64,000 nucleotides of DNA from Raphanus sativus. Lineage: Eukaryota > Streptophyta > Magnoliopsida > Brassicales > Brassicaceae. The DNA lies in assembly GCF_000801105.2 (NCBI RefSeq), contig NC_079512.1, positions 28,103,848 to 28,167,847 of the forward strand. Reading direction: 5' to 3'. The position numbers were made by a program, and so were the translations under genes. This document shows positions 24,640-38,243 of this stretch, one piece after another (the first letter of the stretch is position 1; each line of letters begins with the position of its first letter). The notes below the pieces were generated by a model that ran no database searches, was not told the origin of the DNA, and saw only the letters and a list, made by a program, of their open reading frames with translations.

Positions 24640-27600
24640 TTACCTTCTGTTGCTATTTCTGGTGCTGTAATTCAGTCTACGAGCAGTCATACCCCTTCCT
24701 CCTCCTCCATTCCAACCTCTGTCATCATCATCATCATCGTCGTCATCCTCATTGTAGGCTACTGCTTTTTTTGCAGATCTTGAGCTTTTTCTTGGCGTTG
24801 GGCGTTTTTTCTTGACGTTTGATGAATATATGGTGTAGTCAAGTGTATCTTCTCTCATCGCGTTTTTGAACTCCTGCAAAGAGAGAACATATTAACGGAA
24901 ATGGTTATTTATGGATTTAGATTTTTAGACATGAACAAAAACTTGAAGACTTCTTAGGATTTTTGACCTGATATCTCAGAACCAAGTCTTGATATGTTGA
25001 AGGTAAGTCAGTGCGCGTATCGCTGAGGTCAAAGGCAACGTTTTGTCTGGACAGAGGATCTCCTGGCTTCAATGGTTCTGTTGGAGAATAAGCCTGAGAT
25101 TTAAAAAATTTCCCAACACAATCACGTTTTCGGTGAACAAGTTATAAAGAAGAAAAGAGATTTAAATCTAAAAAGAAGTGGTGGAAAGACAGAATCATAC
25201 TTGGCACCGTTCATCATTTAAGCTGTACGTGACTTTTAAGTATCTCTTGAGCTTCAAAAGTAGTTGTAAAGCTATAGCTGATAAGCAATCAACCTGAAAG
25301 TGCACCAAAAGAAAGACTTGGCATTAGAACAAAACGCCATATGTAAAATACAAACAAAAAGAACCCGAGTTTTTAGCATTCTAAACATCAATAGAGAAAG
25401 AGATATGAAGACTACCTGAATTTTCTGCAAATCATCGGTGGATAATTCAGGAGGGTCAGATGGGGTCATCTTGTGCACATTTGCTTCGCCATAATGGGTT
25501 TGATGTGACGTAAACTGATCCATGGGATCTTGGTACACTACTCCATTGAGATCAAACGGAGTCGAATGGCCATAGGAATTATTCCAATGCGCATGCTCTT
25601 CTTGAATTCTTGTGTTCAAATCCATCATGCGAATATGCGCAGGAGCCGAATCTTGTTGGTACGTTCCATTTCCATGCTGAGTCTTTGCAGAATCTTTATG
25701 CAACAAAGCCTTCAAATTTGACTCGATTGCACCAGCCCGGACTTGTATAACTCGGTTTATGGAATACACAAGATAGAGTGGCTCATCAGGTGTTGTGAAT
25801 GGGAGTAAAGCAAGGGTTTCGGTGCAATACCTGTACAGAGAGACAGAAAATTTAGTGTTTATTTTACCGAAGAGAGACGGTGAAGTTTTTCATAGCAGTG
25901 AATACTCACATCAGGAAGGATATAACTGAGCCGGTCCAGGTTGGATTATCAAACTTGCGAACAATAGAAGTCATAAATTTGTTTCGAGAAATCCGGTTTC
26001 CACGGATAAGCTTGTAGATCCTAGAGACTCCAAGTCTAGCTTGTGTGAGAGTGCTACTAATATGATCATTCTTCCCCGAACCCTTCTGCTGAGGATTTTG
26101 ATTTGATTCTGAATCGACCTGGCTGATGGATTGCATGAAGCTGAACGACATTTGAAGTCCGTCACCGAGACGGCTTTCAAAAAAAGCCGGATACCTGATG
26201 AAAATGTCTAGAGGTGTTAGTGCGCCAATATTTGATTAAGGCATAATGTAGAATTTTGTGAAATCCAGTCAGAAGATTACTTTTCATGCATATTCATTAG
26301 TAAATGATGGGCCAGCTTTTGGTTGGCCTCCAGAGGATCTGTTTCGAGGGCAATCAAATAAGGAACACATGTAATAGGATGAACAAGACCTTGACGTAGT
26401 ACGACTTCCACTATCTGCGGGACAGATATATCGCATTAGTTCTTACAATAGCTAAAAGGCAAGTAAATAGGATCCAGTGTATAAAAAAAAAGGCAAACCT
26501 TGAGAGCAATCTGGCGAATTTGATCATCACAGTCCAAGCATCTAGCTAATATCTTATCCCAATACAACTGCACAATACCTCCGCAAATATTGGTGTCACC
26601 TGCACCAGCGGCCACGGGTACAGTATGTCCACCTTGCTCAACTGGGTTAACCGTGATATCAACAGGTTTATCTGATCCCAATTGTTTTTCCGCATCAATA
26701 AGGTAATCATACATGTTTTGTAATCCTTGCATCTGGATCATGAGCATTAGAAAGAGATGTAACCATATGCAAGCATAGAACAAAACATGTACACCATAGT
26801 AACTCACAAACGCAAATATATGGGCGACATTTACCTTCATACGTCTGTTTGCTTCATCTGATAATGTACTCTCTATTATCTTTCCAATGTCTTCTTCCAA
26901 CATGTATTCAGGCCGTGCAATTAGAATGAAACCTAAAGCCTGCAGGAAGTTTGAGGTCACCATTATTCTAGGAAAATAAAATACTGAGAATGTGCAACAG
27001 ACTAGCACTGTATGTACTATACCTGCAGGGACCTGACTTTCAAAGCAAAATCTTCCATGTGGAGGTGTCGTTTGAATAAATTGAGACAGCCAGAGAGATT
27101 GAAACTCCTACTACCTGAGGTGCTAATAAGAGAGTTACCATGGCGAATAAGTAACCCAAGACAAAAGAGGGACCGCCCAGCAATCTGAAATAGACAAGAA
27201 ATTGTTAAAAGTTTAGCTTCAGGATAATCCGTAGCTAGATACATCTTGTGAAGAATAACAGATATCTGAACTCGTTCAACACTCACTCTCAAGTAAAATT
27301 TATGCGAACACTGAATTTTACTATCAGTAAGCAGTAAAACCACAACAAAGAGCAGTGTCAGTAGAGAAAAGTGATCTTATAAGTAAGAGGAAAATGACAG
27401 TCAGTTGTGTATCTACTTAACGATAAGCAACAACAAAATTTGTGATGCATGATCTTTTCAAAGAAAACCCACCTGGTTGTTAACAGCCACTTGGGACTCC
27501 AACCGCTTAAAAAAGAACTGAAGAAGATGCTCGACTACGCTAACACCTTTTCCCATCAATTTACTCACAGAACAGAGACACCTGAGAATTTGAAGGGTTG

Positions 27601-30600
27601 CACTAATCAAATAGAAGGCAGTCTCATAAAAAAGTGGTGTTTCTTGACTGCATCTTCCATCAAGACATGTGATCATCCAAATAAAAATGAATGCATGTGA
27701 AAGATAAGAGGCTGTGTAGAGCAATGAATGATGGTAGATGTATAATATATGGTACCTAACGCAAGCGTGAACAACAGTTAGAAATGAATGCCGAACAATC
27801 ATATGCTTTAGATCTTGCTCCAGGTCTTCAGTGACACTAAAAGGCAGCTTGCGAATCAAGGGCAGGACAGAATCAATTATGAAAATAATACTCTCTAGAA
27901 ACTGTGCTCCTATTCTACTATCAACCTGCAACAAATACAGGACGAATGGAGGTTAGCAACACTTAAAAGTTTGAAATACTATTGCGAACACACCTCACTC
28001 GGATGATTTCTTCTCAGGATTAGTACCACAATTTATCAAAGAAAACAAGCATAGCTCTAGCCTCTAACAGAATCATTCCTTTACAAAACTTAAGAGAATC
28101 TTTAGCAGATTGGCCATATATAACCTGACACTTCAGGTATGGTTGTAGGGTGATAACAAACTTAGTAGGGTCTGAAGACGGTGTACACAGCCAAGGATCC
28201 ACCAGACAGAAAGCATGCAAAAGAAGTACATAAGGAAGCACTTGCACCTCTCCTTCTTCACGGCTCATTTCTTCTACCTGACGGAACAAAGGATGTTATA
28301 TATTGGTATTTGACCAGTCCATCAATGCACAGACATAAAGCATTAATGTTGACCTGCAATATTTTTTCCAGTAAGCATTTGCACATCAGCTCGCAGCGCC
28401 TGCGTACTGTTGCAAGAGCAACTGGGTTGATACCAGCAGCTTTAGTTGCTTGAGGGAAAAAATCAAGAGCCAGGGCACGCTTAATAATTGTTACAAGAAG
28501 CTGGTGATTTGGAGTCCGCCTTAACAACCCAACCATTTGCTTAGTTTTAGTTTCCACTTCCACTGGAATGGAGCTAGCATCACTAGCAAATTGAGTATGA
28601 TGCCCTGGAGGTTCCTCAAACCAAAATTCATAGAAAGTTTTGCACACAAGATCCTGCGAGTGAGAAAATATCTAATATAGACCGTGTATTTAAGCATAAT
28701 ATCATACTAAAGAACAAGGAGTCATGCATATTGAAGTACAAACATTACCTGGATGCTAGACTCATCATCACTGATTCGAGATAATATCTCGGCACATGCA
28801 CTTGTAAATTCAGAGAAGCTTGGATTTGAAGTACACATGTCACGTATGATCCTTATGGCTCGTTTTCGAACACTCACTCCAGTATCCTTAATCCTCTCAG
28901 CGACCTTCTCAAAATACTGCAAAAATAAATTTCTTGGGTCAGCGAAGAAACAACATGAGTAGGGAATGTGATATGACAAATGATACTGGGAAAGGTCAAT
29001 TTACCTTTGAACCAACATCAGGATGTGATGCAATATGCCTACCAACAAGTTCAAGTGCTGCTTCTCTAACAGATATAGCAGAATCACAAAACCTTCCTTC
29101 AACAGCCAACTGAACACGCTTATCGCACAGTACCTCTGGATCAGCTTCAACAATTGTACTAACCTGTTATGATCAATACCGGAATTTATTATCATCGCTA
29201 CAATAGCATATCTGTATTCTTATTTTACCCATAGAAATAAATGATTATGTGTAATAAGACTTTGCTCACTTACTGCTCGCATAGCTTTAGCCCTGATTAT
29301 GGGAGAGTTCTCTCTTAAACTAGCCTGAAAAAAAAACACAGTTAGAAAACGACGGAAACTCGAATAGAGTCATATAAAACCTTTCACTAACCAGGAGCAT
29401 GTGTAGAATCTTATCAAATCCTCTGGAAAAGGAACTATTTCGTCCAAGAGCTAAAGTAATCTTCTTAACAGCATCTCTTGTCAACAACGACGTAGTTGCT
29501 CCAGAGTTACGGATTATTGACTTTGCTTTCAGTCTGATAACGTAATATTTGAACCTTTTCTGAGATTTTGGAACATCTTTATACCAAAGGCACAGATGAA
29601 ACCTGCACAAAGTTCCTTCCATATAAGACCCACCTATATTGCAAAATCAGTGTGAAAGGAGTCAGAACCAAACCAGCAAATGAAAGTATGCGCATCATCA
29701 GCAGATCCAGCATCCTGAAGATAATTCAGGAGCATCTGTTGCACAACTTCTGTCTGTGTAATCATGTTTGGATCTTCTTCTGACTCAACCATACCAGTAC
29801 TCTTGGTGTCTGTCTTACAGTAAGACTGCAGTACTAGAAGTTGTCTCTTGCATATGCAAAACGGACAGTGCCAATTTCGACTTGGAATGTCTAGTTCCTT
29901 TAAACCCAGACAGCCAGCATGAAACCGCCTTGGACAAATTTGACAGACCAATAAGTTTCCAGAGCTTTTACCTAAACAAAGAGCGCAATCTTTTGTGCCA
30001 ACTTGGTCAACTCTACCTTCACTATCTGATTCTAGTAATGTCCAAAATCTGTCTTCACTGCAGAGGACAGCATCCTGTTTCAACCTGGTAGCAATTATAC
30101 CTAGCAAGTCAATGGCCATTGACCGGGCAGAGACATCTTTTGATTTCAACCCTGCATTGTGCAGCAGTATGACACAGAGAACCTGTAAGAGTTTACCTGT
30201 CAGAGTGGAAATAAGCACTGACTAACTAAAGCAAAAAAAGTAACACAATACATTTACCTCAAGAATAAGAGAAACAGATGGGTATTCAGGAAGATTCAAT
30301 GCGGTCAGTAGATCATTAACAAGGTTCTCGGTTATCACTTTTATCTCAGAAGCATCCTGAGCCTTCAAACTGGCAAGTCGTCCAAGGACACGAGTCCAGA
30401 AAAGGCAACATGTTTCTGTAGCCGCCTCATGACATTTAGTTAGGTAGCCAACATCAACTGGAGTCTCCAGTATGGAGTTTGCACTGGAAGCCTGTCTCAG
30501 GGTTTCAGGAAGGCTTGTGCTGTTGTGAACCAACTGAATGAGCAAAGCAGTGACCATTTGAATCTGCTTTTGTTCTTCATCAGGGAGATGATAGGCTCTC

Positions 30601-33600
30601 AACATTCGTTTTGAGGAAGGTAGCTTCCAAAGCAATTGAGATATCTCATCTATCACATACGTTCGGTGTTGAGCATATGAATTATATATCTGCATTAGAT
30701 TAGACATTTAACAACTTTCAAAGAACATTTCTGACATGAAGACACCGCTCTTTTAAAACAAAATACAAAGCAAAGATGTGGAGTACGTGCAAAGTCTTAC
30801 ACCACTGATTAAGCTAATTGCTTTAAGCTGCAGAAGTTGGATATTTTCCACCAAAAATGTTGCCATACTTGTCTTCAATAGTTGTAAAATGCAACTGTCA
30901 GACAACCTTTCTACTAACAACAGCTCCTTGAGTAAGCCAAGAATAGTGCAAAGTTTCTGTAGTGCAGTATTCACTGTTCCAGAGATCCTACCAAACAGAG
31001 ATATCAGATGTGAACATGCGTGTAACTAATATACAAAAAAGGTTAGGTATTTACAGTAAACCTGTTCACTGCCGACTTCTTCACTTTGCCACTTTTTCCT
31101 GTGCGCCGCCTTTTACTGGCTGAGCCCATGTCAGGATCAAGATCATCACCATCATCACCTAGAAAAGCATGTGGCATATATTTTTATGACAGGTTTGTGT
31201 AATAAGAACATAATCTGTGCAGTCGCAATGGACAATCTTTATGCTAACAACCCAGGATGATACTAAAGCTTTAGATATTGTGAATTCACAATGACATGCC
31301 ATGCATTCGAACGGAATAAGCACAGAAAATCCAACTTCCAAAGTAATTCGGAAAACAACCTTCAAATGCCACATTATCTGCGGGTTTACTTGCGCTGCGG
31401 TATGATGGATCATAAGCAGACATAACAGCCATCATTTGATGCCGAGAAAACTCCAGAATTCTCTCAATCACCTGATTGAAAAGATATAGAAATAGAAACT
31501 GAGTCACTTAAAATGGTGAAAAGCAGCAGTGTCCAGAGAATCATAAGGATAAACAGATTCCAGGGAAAAACACTTAAGAAGCAAACACCTCTTCCTTGTA
31601 GAGCTGCTTCGGCATATCACAGTTGGCCATCACTGCAAGCGATGCATGGATTGACTCAAGGGCACCAAGAACCAACGCCAGTGAATCTGAATCTGACTGA
31701 AATGTTTTTGCAACAGGAAATGTTAGCTAAAAATAAAAATACATGTTTGCCACTTTCATAAAACTAAACGTGATAAATTAACACATAGTAAAAAAAAGCT
31801 AAACATTAATGCATTCTTGCAAGTCCAAGAAAATATACTTCAAACACAGACCGAACAAATTTGATTGAAAGCTAAATTGTTCGACAAAATAGTCCATGCT
31901 TCGAGCGCAACATCAAATCGACCCCATGTAAAGCAAGAGAGGCCCATATAGAGAGATCCAAACAGAAAATTACTCACATGCTCACTATTAATTGACAAGC
32001 CTTCGGCCCTATGTATCTGATGATCCAGAGTGTGCAATAACCTCGATAGAATATCAACAGGTACCATATGCAAAAGCATTTTTGACCTTATGGTCATCAA
32101 TTCAGTTACAAGAACACGAACTTCATCAACAGGCATTGACGACCATTCTGCGTCATTCCTATCATCACCCGGAACTTCAGCTTTGCCACAGAAGTCCTCC
32201 AGCATCTCACAAAAGCTTTTTATGATGGACTCTAAACAAGCATTAGAAAACTATTATTATTTAGTAGGTAGAGGTAACTGCAAAGAAAACAAGGAAAAAG
32301 GGGCAGACAGACCTTGAAGCACAGATGAATCTGGTTGAACTGAAGACGCGCCAGGGCCAGCGCCATCTTTACGTTTCTTCTTGCCCGTTGACTTTTTGGA
32401 AGCAGAATCCTGCAATTTAATTCAGTTATGCCCACGGCACAGAAGAAACCCACTATAGAGGACTATTGTGATGACGATCTTACATTCATGGTGATCGTTT
32501 CAGGTCTCGAGTCATGAGTTGCAATATCATCTTGTGGTTCGTTTATCAAAGGTTCAGGATGCCAACTATGATTTTCAACATGATTTGATCGTAATACCCT
32601 TTTCACTGGTTCAGGCTGGATACTCCTAGCTAAATGATGATCTGCCTGTCGTTGAATCTTGACAGGAACACTTGGCTCAGAAGTTCTCTGTAGAGGCTCC
32701 TCATTGGTACAGACTGGATCGCAGGTCGCACCTGATATACTTGAAAGTCGCAGTAAATAATAAACACAAACATATTAAATCTACCAAACATTGGCGCAAT
32801 AACAAGTTTTGCCAGAGAAACCAAACAACCATTAAAGCTAGGAAGGAAAATACTGCTAGTATCAAGCATTAAAAGTATCTTAAGTGCGAACTGAAAATTC
32901 TAAAACTTAAAAGGTTTCTTTCCCAAAAGATTGTCACTATTTTTCTCAAAATCTGTAACACTTCACAGTTTAGACAAAAGGGAGAAAAATGGGAAGGGTT
33001 CATTTACCATGGATACCATACTCAAATGCTCCAGGATTGCATCGTAGAACTTGGTCATATAACTGAAAAGGCTCCACAGAGTTACAGTTGAGCTCCCTAG
33101 CCTCGTTTCTAAGATCCCTGCCAAATTAATTCATAGAGAAATACGTTGGTGAGCTCTACAATCATGAAAAGAACTTCTCCACAAACCTAAAATAAGCCAA
33201 GCTACGCTAGTGCAGAGGGATCATTTTTTTTACACAACTACTCTACCACGCTTTTGTGGGAAAGAAGCACTACCAAAATCTCAGGAATACTTAAATTCAC
33301 CCGCACATAACCAAATGTTACGGCTCGCTTCACCAGCAAAATTGCCAAAACATGCAGACGTTAACTAATCCAATTCATCAAAGCAACAAGAGACAACGAT
33401 AAACAGATGATTCATTGCAGTCACAATTACTTTTCATAAATTATCTGATCTGATAGCTTCTGAATCCGATGTGAAATACAAGATAATATCTAAGATTCTC
33501 AGCCAAATCGCACATGATTTCACCAATCCAATCGAAGAAGCTCTAACTAGTTTCTGATTTCGAGTCTGACGGAAGAAGACGAGATAGATAGATTCACTCA

Positions 33601-33882
33601 CAGGTAAGAAACATCAGTTTCTCCAAGCATGTTCGCGATTCTACTTGACTGCGAGAGAATCTCAGCGCGATTCAACGACCTGTTGCCACTACTACTACTG
33701 CTACCTTCGGCAACCTCATCGAAGAGCTTGAGCTCCCCAGGTCGAGCCGCGCCGCAGAATACGGGTAGGGAAGGTAGCGGCAAGTGAGAAGCAACATCCG
33801 ACTGCACTGAATTAGCCAAACCGATTCCGAACTGAGTCAAACTCGAATTCGAACCCAATCCGGAGCTGCTGGGATTGCTCAT
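24640..33882 (-). CDS. SCC2: Sister-chromatid cohesion loader SCC2 (NIPBL homologue)
   Basis: With SCC4, SCC2 loads the cohesin ring on chromatin; the Arabidopsis gene is embryo-essential. I read 28 exons from ATG 33882 to TAA 24640-24642; the largest are 30258-30689, 29674-30182, 28354-28653 and 25416-25830. Summed they give 5544 nt, 1847 residues, in frame throughout. Residues about 708-751 form a PHD finger (C-x2-C, C-x2-C, H-x2-C, C-x2-[13 protein letters not shown]..., genomic 29856-29987), a plant-specific addition. The central and C-terminal parts are HEAT repeats (for example [20 protein letters not shown]). A run of nine Asp and a Gly/Arg tail ([11 protein letters not shown]) end the protein. 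No lesion is seen. The last exon and its flank are duplicated at 21580-22170. A large foldback element lies about 220 bp upstream of the start. Confidence 0.95.
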
Positions 33883-34106
33883 CTTTGGGATCGAACTGGA
33901 TTCGAAAAATTAGGGTTTCTAGATACCAGATTCCGAAGGAGTCGCGAGGATTAACGGTGGATTTTGAGGGGATTTGAAGGAAGTTTTATCAGTCATAGAC
34001 TCGTAAGAGAGATTTTGAGCCCTAGACTGAAGAAAAAAAAAAGAATTAGGGCAGATTTAGAGAGAGAGATGCAATTGGCGGGGAAAGTAAGATGACATCT
34101 CACGGG
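33883..34106 (-). promoter_or_regulatory. SCC2 5' leader / proximal promoter
   Basis: Short interval between the SCC2 ATG and the foldback element. It holds AAATTAGGGTTTC (minus-strand telo-box-like AAACCCTAA) at about 33906-33918 and an A-rich patch at 34031. The foldback begins directly after it, so any longer promoter would include that element. Confidence 0.4.
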
Positions 34107-35038
34107 AAAAGTGCCTATTTCATCCTCAACAATTTGGATCGTGCCAAATACAACCTAAACTAACAGTTAGTGCCAAATACGATCTGAACTCAATTAAATC
34201 TTTAAAAATTTACCCAAACTTTTTAAAACGTGCATAAATCTACATTGAAATATTATTAAAAAGTTGAAATTACATAAACTACTATTTTTTCATCGTATTA
34301 AATTTTAAAACTTTGGTGATAATTTTTTCTGATTTATATAAATACATAACATGTTTTTACTTATTATATCTTCAATAAACTTATATATTACTAAAATATA
34401 AATAATAAAATATTTATAATTAAATTATCTTAGATATACTTAAAATTTTAAAGTTATTTATAAAAAAAATGTATAGATTATTTTTATTTTTAAAACTTAA
34501 GTGAATTTTTTTCAAAGTTATTATTATATATTTTGATATTTTGTTCAAAATTTTTGAAGTTATTTATATTTTGAACCTTTTACCTTTCAAAATTGAACAA
34601 AATATTAAAATATATAATAATAACTTTTGAAAAAAAATCACTTAAGTTTTAAAAATAAAAATAATCTATACAAGAAATTTTTATAAATAACTTCAAAATT
34701 TTAAGTATATTTAAGATCATGTAATTATAAATATTTTATTATTTATATTTTAGTAAGATATAAGTTTATTGAATATATAATAAGTAAAAACATGTTATGT
34801 ATTTATGTAAATCAGAAAAAAATTATCACCAAAGTTTTAAAATTTAATACGATGAAAAAATAGTAGTTTATATAATGTCAACTTTTTAATAATATTTCAA
34901 TGTAGATTTAGGTTCGTTTTAAAAAGTTCGAGTAGGTTTTTAAAGTTTTAATTGAGTTCAGGTCGTATTTGGCACTAACCATTAGTTCGGGTTGTATTTG
35001 GCACGATCCAAATTGTTCAGGTTGGAATAGGCATTTTA
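34107..35038. mobile_element. Long-arm foldback element (near-perfect inverted repeat)
   Basis: Two arms of about 440-460 bp (about 34107-34548 and 34593-35038) are reverse complements with few differences, around a loop of about 45 bp. The outer ends read AAAAGTGCCTATT on the left and AAAATGCCTATTCC read back from the right, then AACAATTTGGATCGTGCC in both. There is no ORF. The structure suits a foldback or long-TIR Mutator-like non-autonomous element; no clear target duplication is visible. If transcribed it would form a long hairpin. Confidence 0.88.
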
Positions 35039-35137
35039 ATTTTCCTGATTTTAAATAACATTTGTACCCTCCACTATTTACTTGATTCCTTGTTACGCTC
35101 GATAAGAAAGCAGGTGTAGTCTCGGTAACCAGGAGTC

Positions 35138-35825
35138 AGTGGTGGGCATTTTATCCGTGAAATTTGATTCGATTCGTTATTCGTTGTTATTTGATCCAAA
35201 AATTCCGAATATCCGTAACCTTCCGAAGCAAAGCAAATATTAAATTTCAATATCCGTTAAAATCGAAGCAAATCACAAATATTAAAATTTTGGAAAGCGA
35301 ATATCCGATCCGATCCGTCAATATATTAATACAAGTATATTTTCATTATATTTAAAGTTTTAAATGTATAAAATTATATAATTATTATTCTAACATATGA
35401 TTCGACAGTTCTATTCACATTATACTTAGACAAAAATATTACATAAAAGGAAAATAAAACATTTATAACAATTATAATTTTTTTTAAAGTTTTGTGTTAT
35501 TATAATTGTTAATTAAGTTTAAAAATTTACAAAATATGTAGATTCACTATATCTTTTAATTTTTATCTTTTATATCATGGAAAAAAATATTTTTCAAAAC
35601 AAATTTGTATCAAATTTTTAAGATTATTTGTATTAATCAAAACAAATGAGATATCCATAAGTATCCGCAAATATCCGCAAATATCTATTTATTTTCCGGA
35701 TATCCATTTTTCCGAATATTCGTATTTTTCCGAAGCAAAGCAAATCGGAAAATTAGATATCCGTAACATTCGAAGCAAATCACAAATACCTTAAAAAATC
35801 CGGATATCCGATCCGTACCCAGACC
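35138..35825. mobile_element. Repeat element with 12-bp target-site duplication
   Basis: Flanked by TAACCAGGAGTC (35126-35137) and TAACCAGGACTC (35826-35837), one mismatch. The ends are rich in ATCCG: GGTGGGCATTTTATCCGTG at the left and, read back from the right, GGTCTGGGTACGGATCGG. The inside is AT-rich and non-coding. Long duplication length suggests retroposon or Mutator-like insertion (the first 9 bp match exactly); the class is unsure. Confidence 0.6.
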
Positions 35826-36017
35826 TAACCAGGACTCGCCCAGCTCCAAACTACCTTTACACCCTTGATTGATAGGCAGTTTTACTCCCTCTCTTTCCTT
35901 AGAAAAGTCACTTTGACATGTGTTTTACCGAAACTAAAACAAAATTGTATAGTAGACAGTCTACTGTAGACTGATATATCATGTATATTACTAAAATAGA
36001 AGTACACATAAAAATTA

Positions 36018-36331
36018 GGGTAAATCTCTAAAATAACACTTTTTAAGTTTTTGTCATAAAAATAGCATTCAAAAAATAAAATGACCAAAATAGCATCTTT
36101 TTATTTTAAAAATTTTAATATTTATTTTTTATTTTTAAATATTTGAACACATTACTAAAACTTCACCCCTTAACTCTAAACCCTAAGTCGTAAATTAATT
36201 AATCCAATGGTTATAAATACATATTTACCCTTCAATAAAACTTATTTTGGTCATTTTCCTCTTTGTGATGCTATTTTTGTGACAAAAACTTGGTTTGGTG
36301 GTATTTTGTCTTTTTCTCTAAGAATTATCCT
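36018..36331. mobile_element. MITE with ~70-bp terminal inverted repeats
   Basis: The left end GGGTAAATCTCTAAAATAAC runs into AAGTTTTTGTCATAAAAATAGCAT. The right end read back gives AGGATAATTCTTAGAGAAAA and then AAGTTTTTGTCACAAAAATAGCAT. The ends match over roughly 70 bp with substitutions. The core includes ACTCTAAACCCTAAG. It is a Mutator-like non-autonomous element by ends; no clear 9-bp duplication is seen. Confidence 0.65.
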
Positions 36332-38243
36332 TTAGATTTATAACTTATTTGAAATACTATCTTTAAATAATCTTTGTCATTTCTAAATATTAAACCATTT
36401 TCTAAAATAATTAGAATTTCATTAACAATAATGTAACTAATAAAGATTTCATTAACATTAATACGTAATTTAACTTTCCTCACTTTTGCTTTTTCATTTA
36501 CCATTATTATATACTGCTAAACATAATTTTAACTGCAAAGAGAGTAATGTCTTAATCGACACCACACGAAGATTTTTTTGTCGTCCACTTATATTATATG
36601 GTTTCTCACCTTTTCAGGAAAATCATCCAACTCAAGTAATATACTCTGACAATCGTTCTTCATAATAGTTTGACTCATTTTAAGCACACACAAAAAAAAA
36701 TCAACAGTTATTAACCAACTTAAGATAGTTTTACAACTTTCATATGTACAATTAATTATGAATATTTATTATAAGCACAAAATACTAGATATGACACTTC
36801 AAAGATCAATTATAGCTACTAGATTTTATTAACCGCGATACACGCGGTTTGTCCATTTTGATGTTGTTAACTTTTCTATTTTATGACTATGTGACTGTTT
36901 TGTTTGATTGTATTTATTCATTATAATTTCTATTTTTGAGCTGTTTTTCAGTAAATTTCTGTTTTATTTGGTTCAGTTTTTATCTCTATACTACATATAT
37001 TTAGATATCATAAAATAGATATCCAATTTATGAAAGATAAATATGAGTTGAAAAACCAACACACTAAAGAAAGATAAAGGTGCTGATCTGAAATACTGCA
37101 TGAGTTGAATATATAAAAATTTCTGAAAAAAAATTAATTTACATTTCTTAATCTATATAATATTATTTGAGAATCCTGTTTTGTATGTGGATAAAACTAT
37201 TATATTTAAAAGTCAATATTATTAAAATTATTTACTTTTTATTTTAGTTTTATTTTTATATCTTTTACAAAATAACTTATATAATAAAAAGGAAATATTT
37301 ATAAAATATAAAACTGAAATTTTATTTTTTTAAAAAAATTCCATGAAAATATGATTTATAAATATATGAGCATCAAACATATTTTATATAATGGATTGCA
37401 TATAAAAAGGAAAGTTCACAAAAAAATAATCTTGATATTAAAAAATAATTCCTTTAAAAATAATTTTAACTTTTACTATCTTTATATCAGGATTTTGTTT
37501 TCAGAATCTTACAAAAATTAATTTAAGTAACATATGATATCTTTAGTAACTTAAAATATTTGTAATTACTATAATTAAAATGTTTTATTTTGTTTTGCAA
37601 AATATTTATTTTTTAATTTATTTTTAATTTTGATATACGTTTTGTTTATAACTTTTATCCAACTACGTTAATAAAAATATTTAAAATAGCTTAATATACT
37701 ACTTATATAACATGATTTTTATAAAATAATTCACAAAAATAAATATTTAAATATTAAATAATGTTTCTTTTGAAATTGACTTTAAGAAAGAAGACATATT
37801 TAGAAAGGGAACTAAAAATATTTATTCTTACTATAAATGTATTTGGATAAAAATAATAAAATGCGTTTTAAATAGAATCATTCATAATTTTGAATCGATC
37901 AATACTTTAATTTTTTATTTGATTATCAAAAGATTATATATTAATTTATACTTAATTATAGTAATATTTACAAATCTAAGATAATTATGAAACTAAATGA
38001 AAAAAAAAATCAAAATCAATAGTTTAATTTATTTAGAACAAAAAAAATACTATGATTGAATTTGCAGAAATAAATGAAATCCAGTATACACAAATTTATA
38101 AGAAAACTAAAATACTATATATTCAATAGCTTGTCTCTGCTAATTCAACCCCATATTTAAATGGGCTCATCATCTCTTGCCTCTTGCAAGATGCATTGTA
38201 TCTTCCAGAGTTTACACTTCCGCTGATGATGATGATAAGTCTC
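36332..38243. other. AT-rich intergenic DNA with a Helitron 3' terminus
   Basis: No gene. At 36819, read on the minus strand, a hairpin CCGCGTGTATCGCGG is followed by TTAATAAAATCTAG and then T, which is the form of a Helitron 3' end (element would lie to the right). I cannot place its 5' end. A plus-strand sequence AATCTATATAATATTATTTG near 37150 resembles a Helitron 5' end of another copy. The rest is simple AT-rich sequence. Confidence 0.45.
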
